Source: CALBPI01 sp039027435 (GTDB taxonomy: Bacteria; Pseudomonadota; Gammaproteobacteria; Steroidobacterales; Woeseiaceae). Taken from it: 64,000 nucleotides of DNA. Under the pieces are notes generated by a model that saw only the letters and a program-made list of their open reading frames with translations, did no database searches and was not told the DNA's origin. Position numbers and translations under genes: made by a program. Location: the NCBI GenBank assembly GCA_039027435.1, contig JBCCKF010000005.1:186001-250000 (forward strand), given 5' to 3'. This document shows, one piece after another, positions 1-8,445 of the stretch; within the stretch, counting starts at the first letter, position 1, and the number at the start of each line of letters is the position of its first letter.

Positions 1-516
1 ACGCTGGAAGCACAGGCGGGTAAGCTTCTGCGTGATCAATTGACAGGCGTTCACAGTCGACGAGCTCTGGATGCGCGTATCGAGGAGGGGGTGGCTCGGC
101 ATCAGAGGCAGTCACAGTCGCTAGCCTACACCATCTGGGATATCGATCACTTCAAGAGGATCAACGACAGCTATGGTCATCCTGCGGGAGATCACATTCT
201 CAGGAGTGTGGCGCAGACACTCGAACGCTATACACGCGCCTCGGATTTCGTCGCGCGTCTTGGTGGTGAAGAGTTCGTCATCCTGTTGCCGGATACCACC
301 GAGCAGAACGCAATGATCATCGCCGACAAGCTGCGTGAGGTGATCGCAGCGAGCCAGTACGAATTCGATGGTCACAACATCGCTGTCACGATTTCGTGCG
401 GTGTGGCAACACTCGGTGAGGGCGCTTCGGCGCAGCAGCTCTATGAACATGCGGACCGTGCGCTTTACCGCGCAAAGCAGTCCGGACGTAATCGCTGCGA
501 GGCAGCGCGCGACTGA
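1..516 (+). CDS. GGDEF-domain diguanylate cyclase, C-terminal part (5' end outside window)
   Basis: The reading frame is open from base 1, so the N-terminal sensor part is outside the window. What remains is a whole GGDEF domain, which makes cyclic di-GMP from two GTP. It opens with DQLTGVHSRRAL, the usual entry motif of the domain. The active-site motif is intact as GGEEF (nt 262-276). An inhibitory I-site RxxD (RASD, nt 235-246) sits exactly five residues before it, so product inhibition is expected. An internal TTG at 40 is not a credible start, because the domain begins before it. The gene is convergent with the next one and their stop codons abut. Confidence 0.93.
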   Translation, partial: TLEAQAGKLLRDQLTGVHSRRALDARIEEGVARHQRQSQSLAYTIWDIDHFKRINDSYGHPAGDHILRSVAQTLERYTRASDFVARLGGEEFVILLPDTTEQNAMIIADKLREVIAASQYEFDGHNIAVTISCGVATLGEGASAQQLYEHADRALYRAKQSGRNRCEAARD

Positions 517-1278
517 TTAGCAGGCGTAGGTGCGATCGAGGTAGGCCAGAATATCCCGGGATTCAAACATCGAAATGTCGGTGTTCGAGTCGATCACGTA
601 CGGCACCTGAACCTGACCCGCGATCTCGTACAGTTGCGCGCGATTGCGACCTTCGAAGTGGTACTCGGGAATCAACCGATCGCGCACCGGCGGCGGGATG
701 AAGTCAGTCAGCTTCACTTTGCCTAACGTACGTAACGTATACGGAAGCTCCAATTCGCACAGGCGCTCACGAACCAGTCTTGCGAAAGGACTGCCCTCGA
801 AGCTGTACAGTTCGAGTGGCTTTTCGGGCATACGCGATGGAAGGGCGCGCAGACCCCGACCGAACCTCAGGCCAGAAGCGATTTGTGCAGCGGTGGTATT
901 GACGCTGCGCAACCAGAATTTTGGCGCGGGTCGTCGGTCAGCATAGGTCTTGAACAAATACTCGATGATTGCGACCGAATCGTATAACTCGGTGTTGGTG
1001 TTCGGGTCGACCATAAACGGAAACTGGGCCTTGCCACCGCGCGACACGACTTCCGGGCGATAGCGTTCGCCGCCTTTGGGGCAGGGCAGAATCATAACGT
1101 CGATGTCGAGTGAGGTTATTGCTTCACGCACGATTCGGCAGTATGGGCAGTTCTCCATGTCGTAGAGTCGAATCAACACTCTCGGTTGTCGAGTGACAGG
1201 CTGGGCCAGCAGCCCTCGCGGTGTCGTGACCGCGGATGCCGCGAGTGAAGAGGCGAGATCGAAAGCCTTGAATATCAT
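517..1278 (-). CDS. Tandem glutathione-S-transferase N-domain / glutaredoxin-like protein
   Basis: This 253-residue protein carries two thioredoxin-fold (GST N-terminal type) modules in a row. The first has a glutaredoxin-like CPYC at residues 44-47, then QFPFMVDPNT and an ExxxI-type glutathione-binding segment (DSVAIIEYL). The second (from about residue 165, LELYSFEGSPFARLV) has SPFA in place of CPYC. Only the first module can therefore do dithiol chemistry. The family is seen in proteobacteria and cyanobacteria as a GST N-terminal domain-containing protein without a fixed substrate. The ATG start lacks an obvious Shine-Dalgarno sequence. A role in thiol or glutathione redox chemistry is inferred from the fold only. 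Confidence 0.85.
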   Translation of the reverse strand: MIFKAFDLASSLAASAVTTPRGLLAQPVTRQPRVLIRLYDMENCPYCRIVREAITSLDIDVMILPCPKGGERYRPEVVSRGGKAQFPFMVDPNTNTELYDSVAIIEYLFKTYADRRPAPKFWLRSVNTTAAQIASGLRFGRGLRALPSRMPEKPLELYSFEGSPFARLVRERLCELELPYTLRTLGKVKLTDFIPPPVRDRLIPEYHFEGRNRAQLYEIAGQVQVPYVIDSNTDISMFESRDILAYLDRTYAC

Positions 1279-1296
1279 GTCAGTGCGCTCCGTAGC

Positions 1297-2118
1297 TTAT
1301 TCAGCGCTGGTTGTCGGGGGCCAGTTAAGCGCCGTGCCAGACAGGCGCCAGCCGTTTTGCTCGGCCAGTAGGGTCAATTCCGAAATTCTGTTTTGAGGGT
1401 CCGGGTGGGTCCCTAGATAGTTGTCCCATCGTATCCCGGATTCGCGTTCGTCACTCAATCGCTCGAAGAACTGAAGTGCTTCGCCGATGTGACCGTACTC
1501 CTTCTCCACGAGTCCGAGTCCGAATTTGTCTGCCGCGCGCTCCTGAGCTCGACTGAATCCGCGCAGCGTCAGGTCCGTGACGTTGTAACCAAGGGCTGTG
1601 TTGCCGCTCGACGAACTCACGGCCGAATAGAACAAACCAATCGCGGCGAAGCGCCCGAGTTGGCGGATGTGGTCGCGATTGTGAAAGTGCCCGAGTTCGT
1701 GACTGAGGACAAATGCGAGCGCATTCTCTGAATCGATCTGATCCAGAAGGCCTGAGGTCACGATGATAAGTCCACCCGGTAGCGCCATCGCATTGGGCGC
1801 CGGGTCATCGGATATTTCCAGGCGAAACTGGTATTCGGTGTCTGGCCAATGCGCCACCATTCGCTCGAGTAAGCTCGCGACTGCCTCTGCGTGTGGATGG
1901 TCGCTTTGCAGGGTCTCGACCGGTGTCCAGTCAGAGAACCACCCGACCTCTTTTTTCGCAGGGATGAATCGGATGAGGATCTCGATCGCAAAGACGATCA
2001 GTACGGTGACTAGTGCGAGCAGTCCGATAAGGCCAAGGAGCAGGGTCGAGGCTTCAACGAGCGGGTGCGTCTTGCTGACATTGACCTCGGTGTCGGGCGT
2101 CCTTGGTTCGAAGCGCAT
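1297..2118 (-). CDS. M48-family membrane-anchored zinc metalloprotease
   Basis: The protein has 273 residues with one membrane segment near residues 23-50 and a soluble M48 domain behind it. The zinc site HELGH is at residues 140-144, and the third ligand region ERAAD is at 193-197. The domain is short, like the Oma1/LoiP/BepA type of envelope proteases that degrade or fold-check membrane and periplasmic proteins. The single N-terminal segment puts the catalytic part most likely in the periplasm. It follows two YbjQ-type genes on the same strand with gaps of 3 and 6 nt, so the three are probably one transcript. The substrate is not known. Confidence 0.88.
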   Translation of the reverse strand: MRFEPRTPDTEVNVSKTHPLVEASTLLLGLIGLLALVTVLIVFAIEILIRFIPAKKEVGWFSDWTPVETLQSDHPHAEAVASLLERMVAHWPDTEYQFRLEISDDPAPNAMALPGGLIIVTSGLLDQIDSENALAFVLSHELGHFHNRDHIRQLGRFAAIGLFYSAVSSSSGNTALGYNVTDLTLRGFSRAQERAADKFGLGLVEKEYGHIGEALQFFERLSDERESGIRWDNYLGTHPDPQNRISELTLLAEQNGWRLSGTALNWPPTTSAE

Positions 2119-2121
2119 GTC

Positions 2122-2598
2122 TCAGAATCGGGACTGGAGCTTGACCGCGGTCCCAAACGCCAGCATTTCAATACCTGCAGTGCCCTCGCCGCCGCTGGCA
2201 TTCGCAATTCTCGAGGTCTCGAGTCGCACATTGATGACCGCATCAAAGCCCGCCGCCTTCGCGTGTTCAACCAGACGGAGCATCGCCTCTCGTCGTGCAC
2301 GGTCGAGCAAGGGTTCATAGGTTTTGATGCGTCCACCGAATATGGCGCGGATACCCGCAATGATGCGTTTGAAGTAATCGAGTGACACGACGACGCTGCC
2401 AGCGATCAATTCCGACTTCCCGACCTGCCACTCGTCTGGCATGCGGTCGAAAGTCATCACTGGAAAGCCGCGAATCGATGCTTCACGCGCACGAATACTG
2501 GCGAAGTGACGCCGCTCCAGAAGTGTCCCCACGATGTAGGCGACCATCAGGACAGCTAGCGGTATCCCGAAGTTGATTATAAAAGTGATGACGTCCAT
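2122..2598 (-). CDS. YbjQ-family (DUF74) protein with N-terminal membrane anchor
   Basis: The protein has 158 residues. A single membrane segment (residues about 5-25) precedes a YbjQ/heavy-metal-binding-domain fold. Family hallmarks are the stretch ending in GSVVVSLDYFKRIIAGIR, the segment LLDRARREAMLRLVEHAK, and FDAVINVRLETSRI. YbjQ proteins form a pentameric barrel. Their function is undefined, and the heavy-metal name rests on weak evidence. It lies between a second YbjQ gene and the M48 protease with gaps of 6 and 3 nt. The membrane anchor is unusual, because most YbjQ proteins are soluble and about 100-110 residues long. Confidence 0.8.
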   Translation of the reverse strand: MDVITFIINFGIPLAVLMVAYIVGTLLERRHFASIRAREASIRGFPVMTFDRMPDEWQVGKSELIAGSVVVSLDYFKRIIAGIRAIFGGRIKTYEPLLDRARREAMLRLVEHAKAAGFDAVINVRLETSRIANASGGEGTAGIEMLAFGTAVKLQSRF

Positions 2599-2604
2599 GC
2601 CTGA

Positions 2605-2943
2605 TTAACGCACCCGAACGGCTGTGCCGTAGGCGAACAGCTCGGATGCGCCCTGCGTGATTGAGCTCGTTGCAAATCGAACGTTCACTACCGCATTGGC
2701 ACCCATCGAGAGCGCTTGCTGCACCATGCGGTCCGTTGCTTCCTGGCGTGAGTCAGCCAGCAATTCCGTATACCCGGCAAGCTCACCACCCACAATATTC
2801 TTGAGTCCGGCCATGATGTCGCGACCGACATGCTTGGCGCGTACCGTGTTTCCAGTGACGACGCCGTAGAACTCGACGATCTCCCTGCCGGGGATTGTCT
2901 CGGTATTCGAAATGATGATGCTCTGAGGGGTTCGCAAATCCAT
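2605..2943 (-). CDS. YbjQ-family (DUF74) protein, soluble form
   Basis: This 112-residue protein has the full YbjQ core and no membrane segment. It shows IVEFYGVVTGNTVRAKHVGRD, then LADSRQEATDRMVQQALSM, then GANAVVNVRFATSSI, which are the conserved strand-helix-strand elements of the family. Length is typical. It is the first gene of a likely three-gene unit with the membrane-anchored YbjQ copy and the M48 protease. The pairing of soluble and anchored copies suggests a hetero-oligomer at the membrane, which is inference. The ATG at 2941-2943 is used as start. Confidence 0.85.
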   Translation of the reverse strand: MDLRTPQSIIISNTETIPGREIVEFYGVVTGNTVRAKHVGRDIMAGLKNIVGGELAGYTELLADSRQEATDRMVQQALSMGANAVVNVRFATSSITQGASELFAYGTAVRVR

Positions 2944-2977
2944 GGGTGTCGCCTGTATCAGTCGAAGAGTTTGGGCC

Positions 2978-4093
2978 TTAGCGAGGTGTCTGTGCGCTCT
3001 GCAGAGACTGTTCGTTAAAGAAGTGAGAGATCAGTGTATAGCGTATGCCGTGCGTTGTTTCGCGTACTTCGTGCAGCAACGAGGAGGAGAAAATCAGTGC
3101 TGCCCCTGCGGTTCCCTTGTAACCGGTGTCGCTGTATTCCTTGAATACGACATCGCCTCCCTCGTAGTCATCGTTCAGGTTGAGCGACAGCGCGAACTTG
3201 CGATGTGCTGTCGCAGCAGTGATGTTATCGCGGTGGCCGACAACATTGCCCTGACGGTACCCCGCATAGCGGGCAACATGCAGATCTTCACGACGCGTGA
3301 CGTCGAAAGCGAACGCTTTTTTCACCATCGGGACAACGCGCGAAAAGATGCGTTCGTCCAGGAACTGTTGGGTGCTTTCGTCCTTGATGATGTGATCCAC
3401 CCGGTCCTGTCGGTTGTGGTCGTAGACGGGAATTTGATAGTCACCCTGCAGCTCCCCGGAGCGTGGAGGTCGCACCGCAAGCGGAGTACCGGATTCAACC
3501 GATTCGATCAGCTTCGCGCACTCTTCGCGTGACAGCACATCGGGCACGATAAGCACCGGCGGGTGCAGTGGCATCTCGCCCAACGTATTTGAAGGCTGCT
3601 CATTCATAATTTGCTCCAGAACAGCATCCGGTGCGGATGCTTCGTCAAACCACGCGTGCACTGTTCGTCGTGGCGTGATCCAGATGATGCGATCTGTGGC
3701 GCCGCTACCTTTGTGTAGCCCCAATGCGGCGAATTGCTGACCCGTTGCGTCGGCAGGCATCGGCCACACGAAACCCGCAGTCTGTTTTCGGTCGAGATTC
3801 CTTGCGGCGCTGGCATCGGCGCTGAACGCGACCACTGTGAGTTTGGATGCCGCCAGTGCTTCTGCCTTTTGCGCAAACACCGACAAAAGATGTTGGATGC
3901 GTTCCTCGTTCGCTGTGTTCAGCAGCAGCAGCACCATGGTTGAACCACAAAGGTAGTCATCGGTGAATCGCAACGGACGCCCGATTTCATCTTTCACGTC
4001 AAACGCCGGGATCGGTGCGCCGTGCCAGAGCGGGCGCACGTAATCGGCGATTTGATCGGCCGCGCGTTCGTAAGTGGGTGTTTCGGAACTCAT
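2978..4093 (-). CDS. Peroxiredoxin-like / 2-oxoglutarate-Fe(II) dioxygenase fusion
   Basis: The protein has 371 residues in two domains. Residues about 25-165 look like an AhpC/thioredoxin fold. No cysteine stands at the expected peroxidatic position after the strand VLLLLNTANEE. The only nearby Cys (C49) precedes that strand, so this half is probably not a peroxidase. Residues about 180-362 form a prolyl-4-hydroxylase-type double-stranded beta helix with the iron ligands H287 and D289 (GHRDN), H341 (LLHEVRE) and the 2-oxoglutarate-binding R351. The C-terminal half should be an active oxygenase on a protein or small substrate. Similar fusions are annotated in proteobacteria as 2OG-Fe(II) oxygenase. 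The gene stands alone. Confidence 0.85.
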   Translation of the reverse strand: MSSETPTYERAADQIADYVRPLWHGAPIPAFDVKDEIGRPLRFTDDYLCGSTMVLLLLNTANEERIQHLLSVFAQKAEALAASKLTVVAFSADASAARNLDRKQTAGFVWPMPADATGQQFAALGLHKGSGATDRIIWITPRRTVHAWFDEASAPDAVLEQIMNEQPSNTLGEMPLHPPVLIVPDVLSREECAKLIESVESGTPLAVRPPRSGELQGDYQIPVYDHNRQDRVDHIIKDESTQQFLDERIFSRVVPMVKKAFAFDVTRREDLHVARYAGYRQGNVVGHRDNITAATAHRKFALSLNLNDDYEGGDVVFKEYSDTGYKGTAGAALIFSSSLLHEVRETTHGIRYTLISHFFNEQSLQSAQTPR

Positions 4094-4126
4094 CAGGCCG
4101 ATTGTACCGCGCCGGAAAGTGAATCG

Positions 4127-5311
4127 TCAGACGGCGTTGCCCGCCGCCACGCCCGACGCCCATGCCCACTGGAAATTGAATCCGCCCAGATGCCCGGTGA
4201 CATCGACGACTTCGCCGATGAAAAACAACCCGGGCTGGGTTTCAGCCTCCATCGTGCGCGATGATATGCCGTCGGTGTTCACCCCACCTAATGTGACCTC
4301 CGCGGTCCGATAGCCCTCTGTCGCCGCCGGCTTTAACGTCCAGTGGTGCAGCTGCCGGTCGAGCGACTCGACGGTTGCGTTTGCCATTTCCGCAGCACGC
4401 TTCGAGGCGGCACCGTCCCAGATATGCTCATCGAGCTCACTGATCAACGCTTTGGGGAGGTTTTGTGCCAGCAGAGCACTCACCGGTTTAGCAGGGCTGG
4501 TCGCTCTTGCCTCGCCGATCATTTCGGCTGTCGATCTTCCTGGCAACAGGTCGATCTCTATGCTCTCGCCTGGCCGCCAGTAGCTCGAGATTTGTAGTGC
4601 CGCTGGGCCGCTCATCCCTCGATGGGTGAACAGAATACCTTCATTAAATTCTGTGTGGCCGCATCGAACGGCCGCCGGCAGACTCACGCCGGACAGCCTT
4701 GCGAACTGCTCGTGAACTGCGCCGGTGAAAGTGAACGGCACTAACGCCGCGCGCGTTTCGAGAACCTCGAGCCCGAACTGTTGCGCAATCTCGTAGCCAA
4801 GCCCGGAAGCGCCCATCTTCGGAATCGACAGACCGCCGGTAGCCACAACAAGCGACGGTGCACCGAAGACGCCGTGCGCTGAGGTGACGCGATAAGCGTC
4901 GTTGTATTCGACCTTGCTGATTTCGCTCTCGACCAGTAGCTCAACACCGACCTCTCGGCACTCGTCCAATAGCATTTTGACAATCTGCTTTGAGCTCTCG
5001 TCACAGAAGAGCTGCCCCAGTGTCTTCTCGTGATAGGCGATGCCATGTTTCTCTACGAGCGCAATGAAGTCCCATTGCGTGTAGCGCGCGAGCGCGGACT
5101 TGCAGAAGTGCGGGTTGTTGGACAGAAAATACGACGAATCACAGTAGAGGTTGGTGAAGTTGCATCGCCCGCCGCCCGACATGAGGATTTTCTTGCCGGG
5201 CTTGTTGGAGCCTTCCAGCACCAGCACGCGCTTGCCACGCTGGCCCGCGGTGGCGGCACACATTAGCCCGGCGGCACCTCCGCCGAGCACAATGACGTCG
5301 TAGACTCTCAA
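4127..5311 (-). CDS. NAD(P)/FAD-dependent oxidoreductase, HI0933/YhiN (BaiN) family
   Basis: This 394-residue flavoprotein opens with an FAD-binding Rossmann motif (VIVLGGGAAGLMCAA). It continues with the family signature MSGGGRCNFTN and ends with FFIGEVVDVTGHLGGFN and WAWASG, all typical of the HI0933-like family. Length matches. The role in gammaproteobacteria is not settled. The name BaiN comes from a clostridial bile-acid enzyme and should not be carried over. The start is TTG (5309-5311), because no ATG or GTG lies between it and the FAD motif. A conserved-family flavoenzyme is certain, while the substrate is unknown. Confidence 0.9.
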   Translation of the reverse strand: MRVYDVIVLGGGAAGLMCAATAGQRGKRVLVLEGSNKPGKKILMSGGGRCNFTNLYCDSSYFLSNNPHFCKSALARYTQWDFIALVEKHGIAYHEKTLGQLFCDESSKQIVKMLLDECREVGVELLVESEISKVEYNDAYRVTSAHGVFGAPSLVVATGGLSIPKMGASGLGYEIAQQFGLEVLETRAALVPFTFTGAVHEQFARLSGVSLPAAVRCGHTEFNEGILFTHRGMSGPAALQISSYWRPGESIEIDLLPGRSTAEMIGEARATSPAKPVSALLAQNLPKALISELDEHIWDGAASKRAAEMANATVESLDRQLHHWTLKPAATEGYRTAEVTLGGVNTDGISSRTMEAETQPGLFFIGEVVDVTGHLGGFNFQWAWASGVAAGNAV

Positions 5312-5318
5312 TCGCGTA

Positions 5319-5846
5319 TTAGGTGCATTGGTCGGTCGGTTCCGGTTGCTGCTGCAGCAGCGACGTATTCCAGCAGTCGTTGTGGATTGAGCAGTAGCAC
5401 AGTCGGATATCGATCGGATCGCCTTGTTGCCAGCGTTGTATCAATAGCCGAGTTCGATCTTCCCAAGGGACACGAAACAGGTCGTTCTCTTCGCCTGGGG
5501 CCATCACCGAGTTCGAGATATTGGCCGCGCCGTAAAGTTCATAGCCAAACGCGTTCTCGGGACCGACCGTATCGAGAATCAGTTGATCGATGGTCTCTAC
5601 AAGCTTGTCACCTCGATACAGGGTGACTTCGCCTACCAACGCTGGCCCGACCCCTTTGTTGATTGCCTGTAACCGGAACCCGGATTCGGAGTAGCTTTGA
5701 CCAAGCTCCACGTAGGGCCAGACATCCGCGCGCTGTTGTTCACGGACGGCGGAGACCTCAAGAATGGAAACCAGCATTGCGACGACAGAAATGGCAATCG
5801 CTAGCAAAGATGTGATCTGGTTCGTTCGATTTTCGGAGCTCTTCAT
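5319..5846 (-). CDS. Hypothetical single-pass envelope protein
   Basis: I do not recognise this 175-residue protein. It has one hydrophobic segment near residues 12-32 followed by a region with a conserved look (DVWPYVELGQSYSESGFRLQ). The C-terminal tail holds four cysteines (CYCSIHNDCW and a terminal C), suggesting disulfides outside the cytoplasm. It begins with an ATG and ends 7 nt before the TTG of the flavoprotein gene, so the two may be co-transcribed. It resembles the small membrane proteins often found beside signalling or transport genes, but no function can be read from it. Confidence 0.6.
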   Translation of the reverse strand: MKSSENRTNQITSLLAIAISVVAMLVSILEVSAVREQQRADVWPYVELGQSYSESGFRLQAINKGVGPALVGEVTLYRGDKLVETIDQLILDTVGPENAFGYELYGAANISNSVMAPGEENDLFRVPWEDRTRLLIQRWQQGDPIDIRLCYCSIHNDCWNTSLLQQQPEPTDQCT

Positions 5847-5927
5847 ACATTCTTTCCGGCTTGAGGTTGACCCTGCGTACGCGCATATTCCGGGTTCAAG
5901 TGTATTGTTTTTTTGATGTGAAATCCG

Positions 5928-6701
5928 ATGAGTAAGTTAAAAGCAGTTGCACTTCACTTTGCGGTCAGCTTTCTGATCGTTGCCACAGTATTCACTTTTA
6001 TCTTTACGCAGTGGTATCCAGCACCATTCTTTACGATCAGCGGCGCCGCCAGCGTGCTGCCGATTCTTGTTGGCGTGGATCTTGTGCTCGGACCACTCCT
6101 GACCGCCATTGTTTATCGACCCGGTAAGCCGAGTCTGCGATTCGACATGACCGTGATCGCCATCATCCAAATCGCGGCGCTGTCCTACGGCACCAATATC
6201 CTGTTTCAGGAGCGTCCGCAGTATCTGGTTTTCGCTGTGGACCGATTCGTGATGCTGCCTGCTAGGGATCTCGTGCGAGATTCCTTCGCCCCGATTGAAG
6301 CTTGTGAGTCCTCATCGTCTCCGCCGTGCGTGGTCATCGCGCAGATACCCGACGATTTGAAAGCCCGGGAGCAGCTGATGATGAGGGCGCTCGAAACGGG
6401 TGTGGATATCGAGCGGTTACCCGAATACTGGGTCAGTCTCGCCGCCGCACCCGAGCGGGTACTTGATCGTAGTGCATCGTTGAACCAATTGGCTGCACTG
6501 GACCCTGCGCTTCAGTCAGAAATCGATGAGATCGCCAGTCGGCAGGATGCTTCGGCAGAGACGTTGCGCTACGTTCCGGTGGTGAATAAACGCTTACAAG
6601 GCATGGCCTTGGTGATCGATCCGAAAACCGCGGCAGCGCTGGACGTTGTCGCGCGAGACCCTTGGGTATTGCAGGAATCTGCGACACCGCAAAGCGAGTA
6701 G
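5928..6701 (+). CDS. TfpX/TfpZ-like type IV pilin accessory protein
   Basis: The protein has 257 residues with three hydrophobic segments in the first 100 (about 7-28, 35-60 and 70-90). The motifs VDLVLGPLLTAIVY and QIAALSYG, then RPQYLVFAVDRF, are characteristic of the TfpX/TfpZ family. Members near pilin genes help assemble or modify type IV pilin. The C-terminal 150 residues are a soluble domain, probably periplasmic. No pilin, pil or fim gene is visible here, so the gene is an orphan. The function is therefore transferred from family membership only. Confidence 0.7.
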   Translation: MSKLKAVALHFAVSFLIVATVFTFIFTQWYPAPFFTISGAASVLPILVGVDLVLGPLLTAIVYRPGKPSLRFDMTVIAIIQIAALSYGTNILFQERPQYLVFAVDRFVMLPARDLVRDSFAPIEACESSSSPPCVVIAQIPDDLKAREQLMMRALETGVDIERLPEYWVSLAAAPERVLDRSASLNQLAALDPALQSEIDEIASRQDASAETLRYVPVVNKRLQGMALVIDPKTAAALDVVARDPWVLQESATPQSE

Positions 6702-6706
6702 GTGTC

Positions 6707-7162
6707 CTAATCGATATTGCAGGCCGAGCTTCGACGCGCGGCTGCTTGCGCTTCACGCCGCACCATCCAGCGCACCACACGATCCAGACCGAGTGGTGCT
6801 AGCAGCCCGCGTGAGATCGCGAATAGTCGATAACCGAGGTTGATCAGCGGTCGCCACCAGCCCTTGCCCCAGAGACGTGCCATGCGATCCAGGCCGAGTG
6901 TGCGATAGATTTCGGCGAACGCATCAGGACCCGCAAGCCAGTGGTCGTCGCGATCGACGACATAGAGTGCACCCATGAGTTCTTTCTGTGAGAGACCCGC
7001 TTCTGTGCATCGCGCATCGGAAAATCCTTGCACCGAGCAATCGATGAGTTCGAGCGCTTGGTCGTCATCGATGCGCTTGAGCTCTTCCATCTCCGCTCTG
7101 CAAATCGGGCACGAGGCGTCGTGGAAAATCGTTAGTGGTGGCGTGAGGCGTTGCTCGAACAC
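6707..7162 (-). CDS. DCC-family thiol-disulfide oxidoreductase (DUF393)
   Basis: The protein has 151 residues with the family motif DASCPICRAEM, in which D15, C18 and C21 form the DxxCxxC redox site. YVVDRDDHWLAGPDAFAEIY and the hydrophobic C-terminal part are usual for DUF393 proteins. These small thioredoxin-like proteins are predicted thiol-disulfide exchangers with few characterised members. The start is GTG at 7160-7162, preceded by AGGAG with 7 nt spacing. It follows the MFS gene by 14 nt on the same strand, so one transcript is likely. Its 3' end converges with the TfpX-like gene. Confidence 0.88.
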   Translation of the reverse strand: MFEQRLTPPLTIFHDASCPICRAEMEELKRIDDDQALELIDCSVQGFSDARCTEAGLSQKELMGALYVVDRDDHWLAGPDAFAEIYRTLGLDRMARLWGKGWWRPLINLGYRLFAISRGLLAPLGLDRVVRWMVRREAQAAARRSSACNID

Positions 7163-7176
7163 AAGCTGTCTCCTGG

Positions 7177-8445
7177 TCAGGACGCAACAGGTGGATCGTC
7201 GATACTGGTGTCAGGCGTGCCGGAATGGCGCAGGCCTGGGTGCAGCATGGCGAGAGCCGCCATTGCTATCATCAACCCGGAGTTTAGCAGGAACGGCCAG
7301 CCTGGCGATATTGCGTACAGCGTCAGGTGAATCACCGGCACAATGGAAAATCCTGCCGCATTCAAGGCCCCGGTGACACCCGCCACGGCGCCCTGTTCAT
7401 CGGCATCGACCGCCAATGACGCACCTGCGCTGAAACCGGGTAATGCTAACCCTGCGCCAAGCCCGTTGAGCATGAGTGCGAATACCACGGGCGCGAAAGT
7501 CGTACTCCATGCTAGCCCCAACTGCGCAGCACCGATCAGAGCGGCACCGACGACCATCATGACCTTTGGTGAGAGTCGAAACCGTTGTACCAGCACGAGC
7601 TGGGAAAACAGTGCCGCCATCGCTGCGCCGGACAGACCGACACCGACGTACTGCGCCGCCTCGTCCGTAGAGAAGCCAAGCACATCGATAAACAGGAATG
7701 CGCTCGTCTGCATTGGCGTTGCTACCGCAAAACTCACCAAGAGTCCGTACAGCACATAGGGGCGCATCCGGTGATCCCAAAGCGCAAGTCGTGGTCGGTT
7801 GCCACGCCGACCTGGCGCAGATTTTTCGGGCAGCAGTATCAGTATTGCCATCATCACGACAGCGACGAGACCTGCGATTAGCCAGAATGGCGCGAGCAAA
7901 CCGAAGACGCTGAACGCAGAGCCGAGCCCTGGACCCAGCACATTACCCAGACCGAAAGCGGCGGCCATGCCGGAAATCGCAATGGTGCGATCTGCCCGAT
8001 CGGTTCGGTCCACGATGTAAGCCTGCGAGGCGACACGCACGCCGGGTCCGATCGCACCGTAGATACTTCTCGTTGCGATCATCAGTGGGTAAATCCAGAT
8101 CAGGGCGACTGTGCCGGACAGCCCACGGTCGATGACCGAAACAAATCCAATGGTCGATACGATGTAGCCAATCATGCCGATGATCAGAATGGGTTTGCGA
8201 CCGAATCGATCGCTAAGTCGCCCCCAAAGCGGACTGGTCACTACCCAAAGTAGCGCTGATACGGAGAAAATCAGGCCGACCTGTCGTTCGCTTAGCCCTA
8301 GCTCTCGACCGATGGGCGGCAGGATGCTGAAGGTGACGGTCTGGCCCATCCCGATGCAGCACACTGCGCCCAACAACAAAGCGAAGGCAACGCGTCGTTC
8401 GCGCAGCAGTGATGCGGCTGCGGGTCTTGTATCGGCCTCACTCAC
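7177..8445 (-). CDS. MFS transporter (12 TM, TetA/multidrug-like)
   Basis: This 422-residue protein has about twelve hydrophobic segments. The major-facilitator motif A, GRLSDRFGRKPILIIG, lies in the loop after the second segment, and a motif-C-like glycine-rich stretch (GNVLGPGLGSAF) is in the fifth. This pattern belongs to the drug/H+ antiporter branch, but substrate cannot be inferred. The GTG start overlaps the ppc stop codon (GTGA), so it is translationally coupled to ppc. That coupling hints at export of a metabolite rather than a drug, but this is only a guess. Confidence 0.88.
   Translation of the reverse strand: MSEADTRPAAASLLRERRVAFALLLGAVCCIGMGQTVTFSILPPIGRELGLSERQVGLIFSVSALLWVVTSPLWGRLSDRFGRKPILIIGMIGYIVSTIGFVSVIDRGLSGTVALIWIYPLMIATRSIYGAIGPGVRVASQAYIVDRTDRADRTIAISGMAAAFGLGNVLGPGLGSAFSVFGLLAPFWLIAGLVAVVMMAILILLPEKSAPGRRGNRPRLALWDHRMRPYVLYGLLVSFAVATPMQTSAFLFIDVLGFSTDEAAQYVGVGLSGAAMAALFSQLVLVQRFRLSPKVMMVVGAALIGAAQLGLAWSTTFAPVVFALMLNGLGAGLALPGFSAGASLAVDADEQGAVAGVTGALNAAGFSIVPVIHLTLYAISPGWPFLLNSGLMIAMAALAMLHPGLRHSGTPDTSIDDPPVAS

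Noticed and set aside
40..516. GGDEF gene starting at TTG 40
   Set aside because: The same frame is open to base 1 and the GGDEF motif begins before this codon, so it is a truncated gene.
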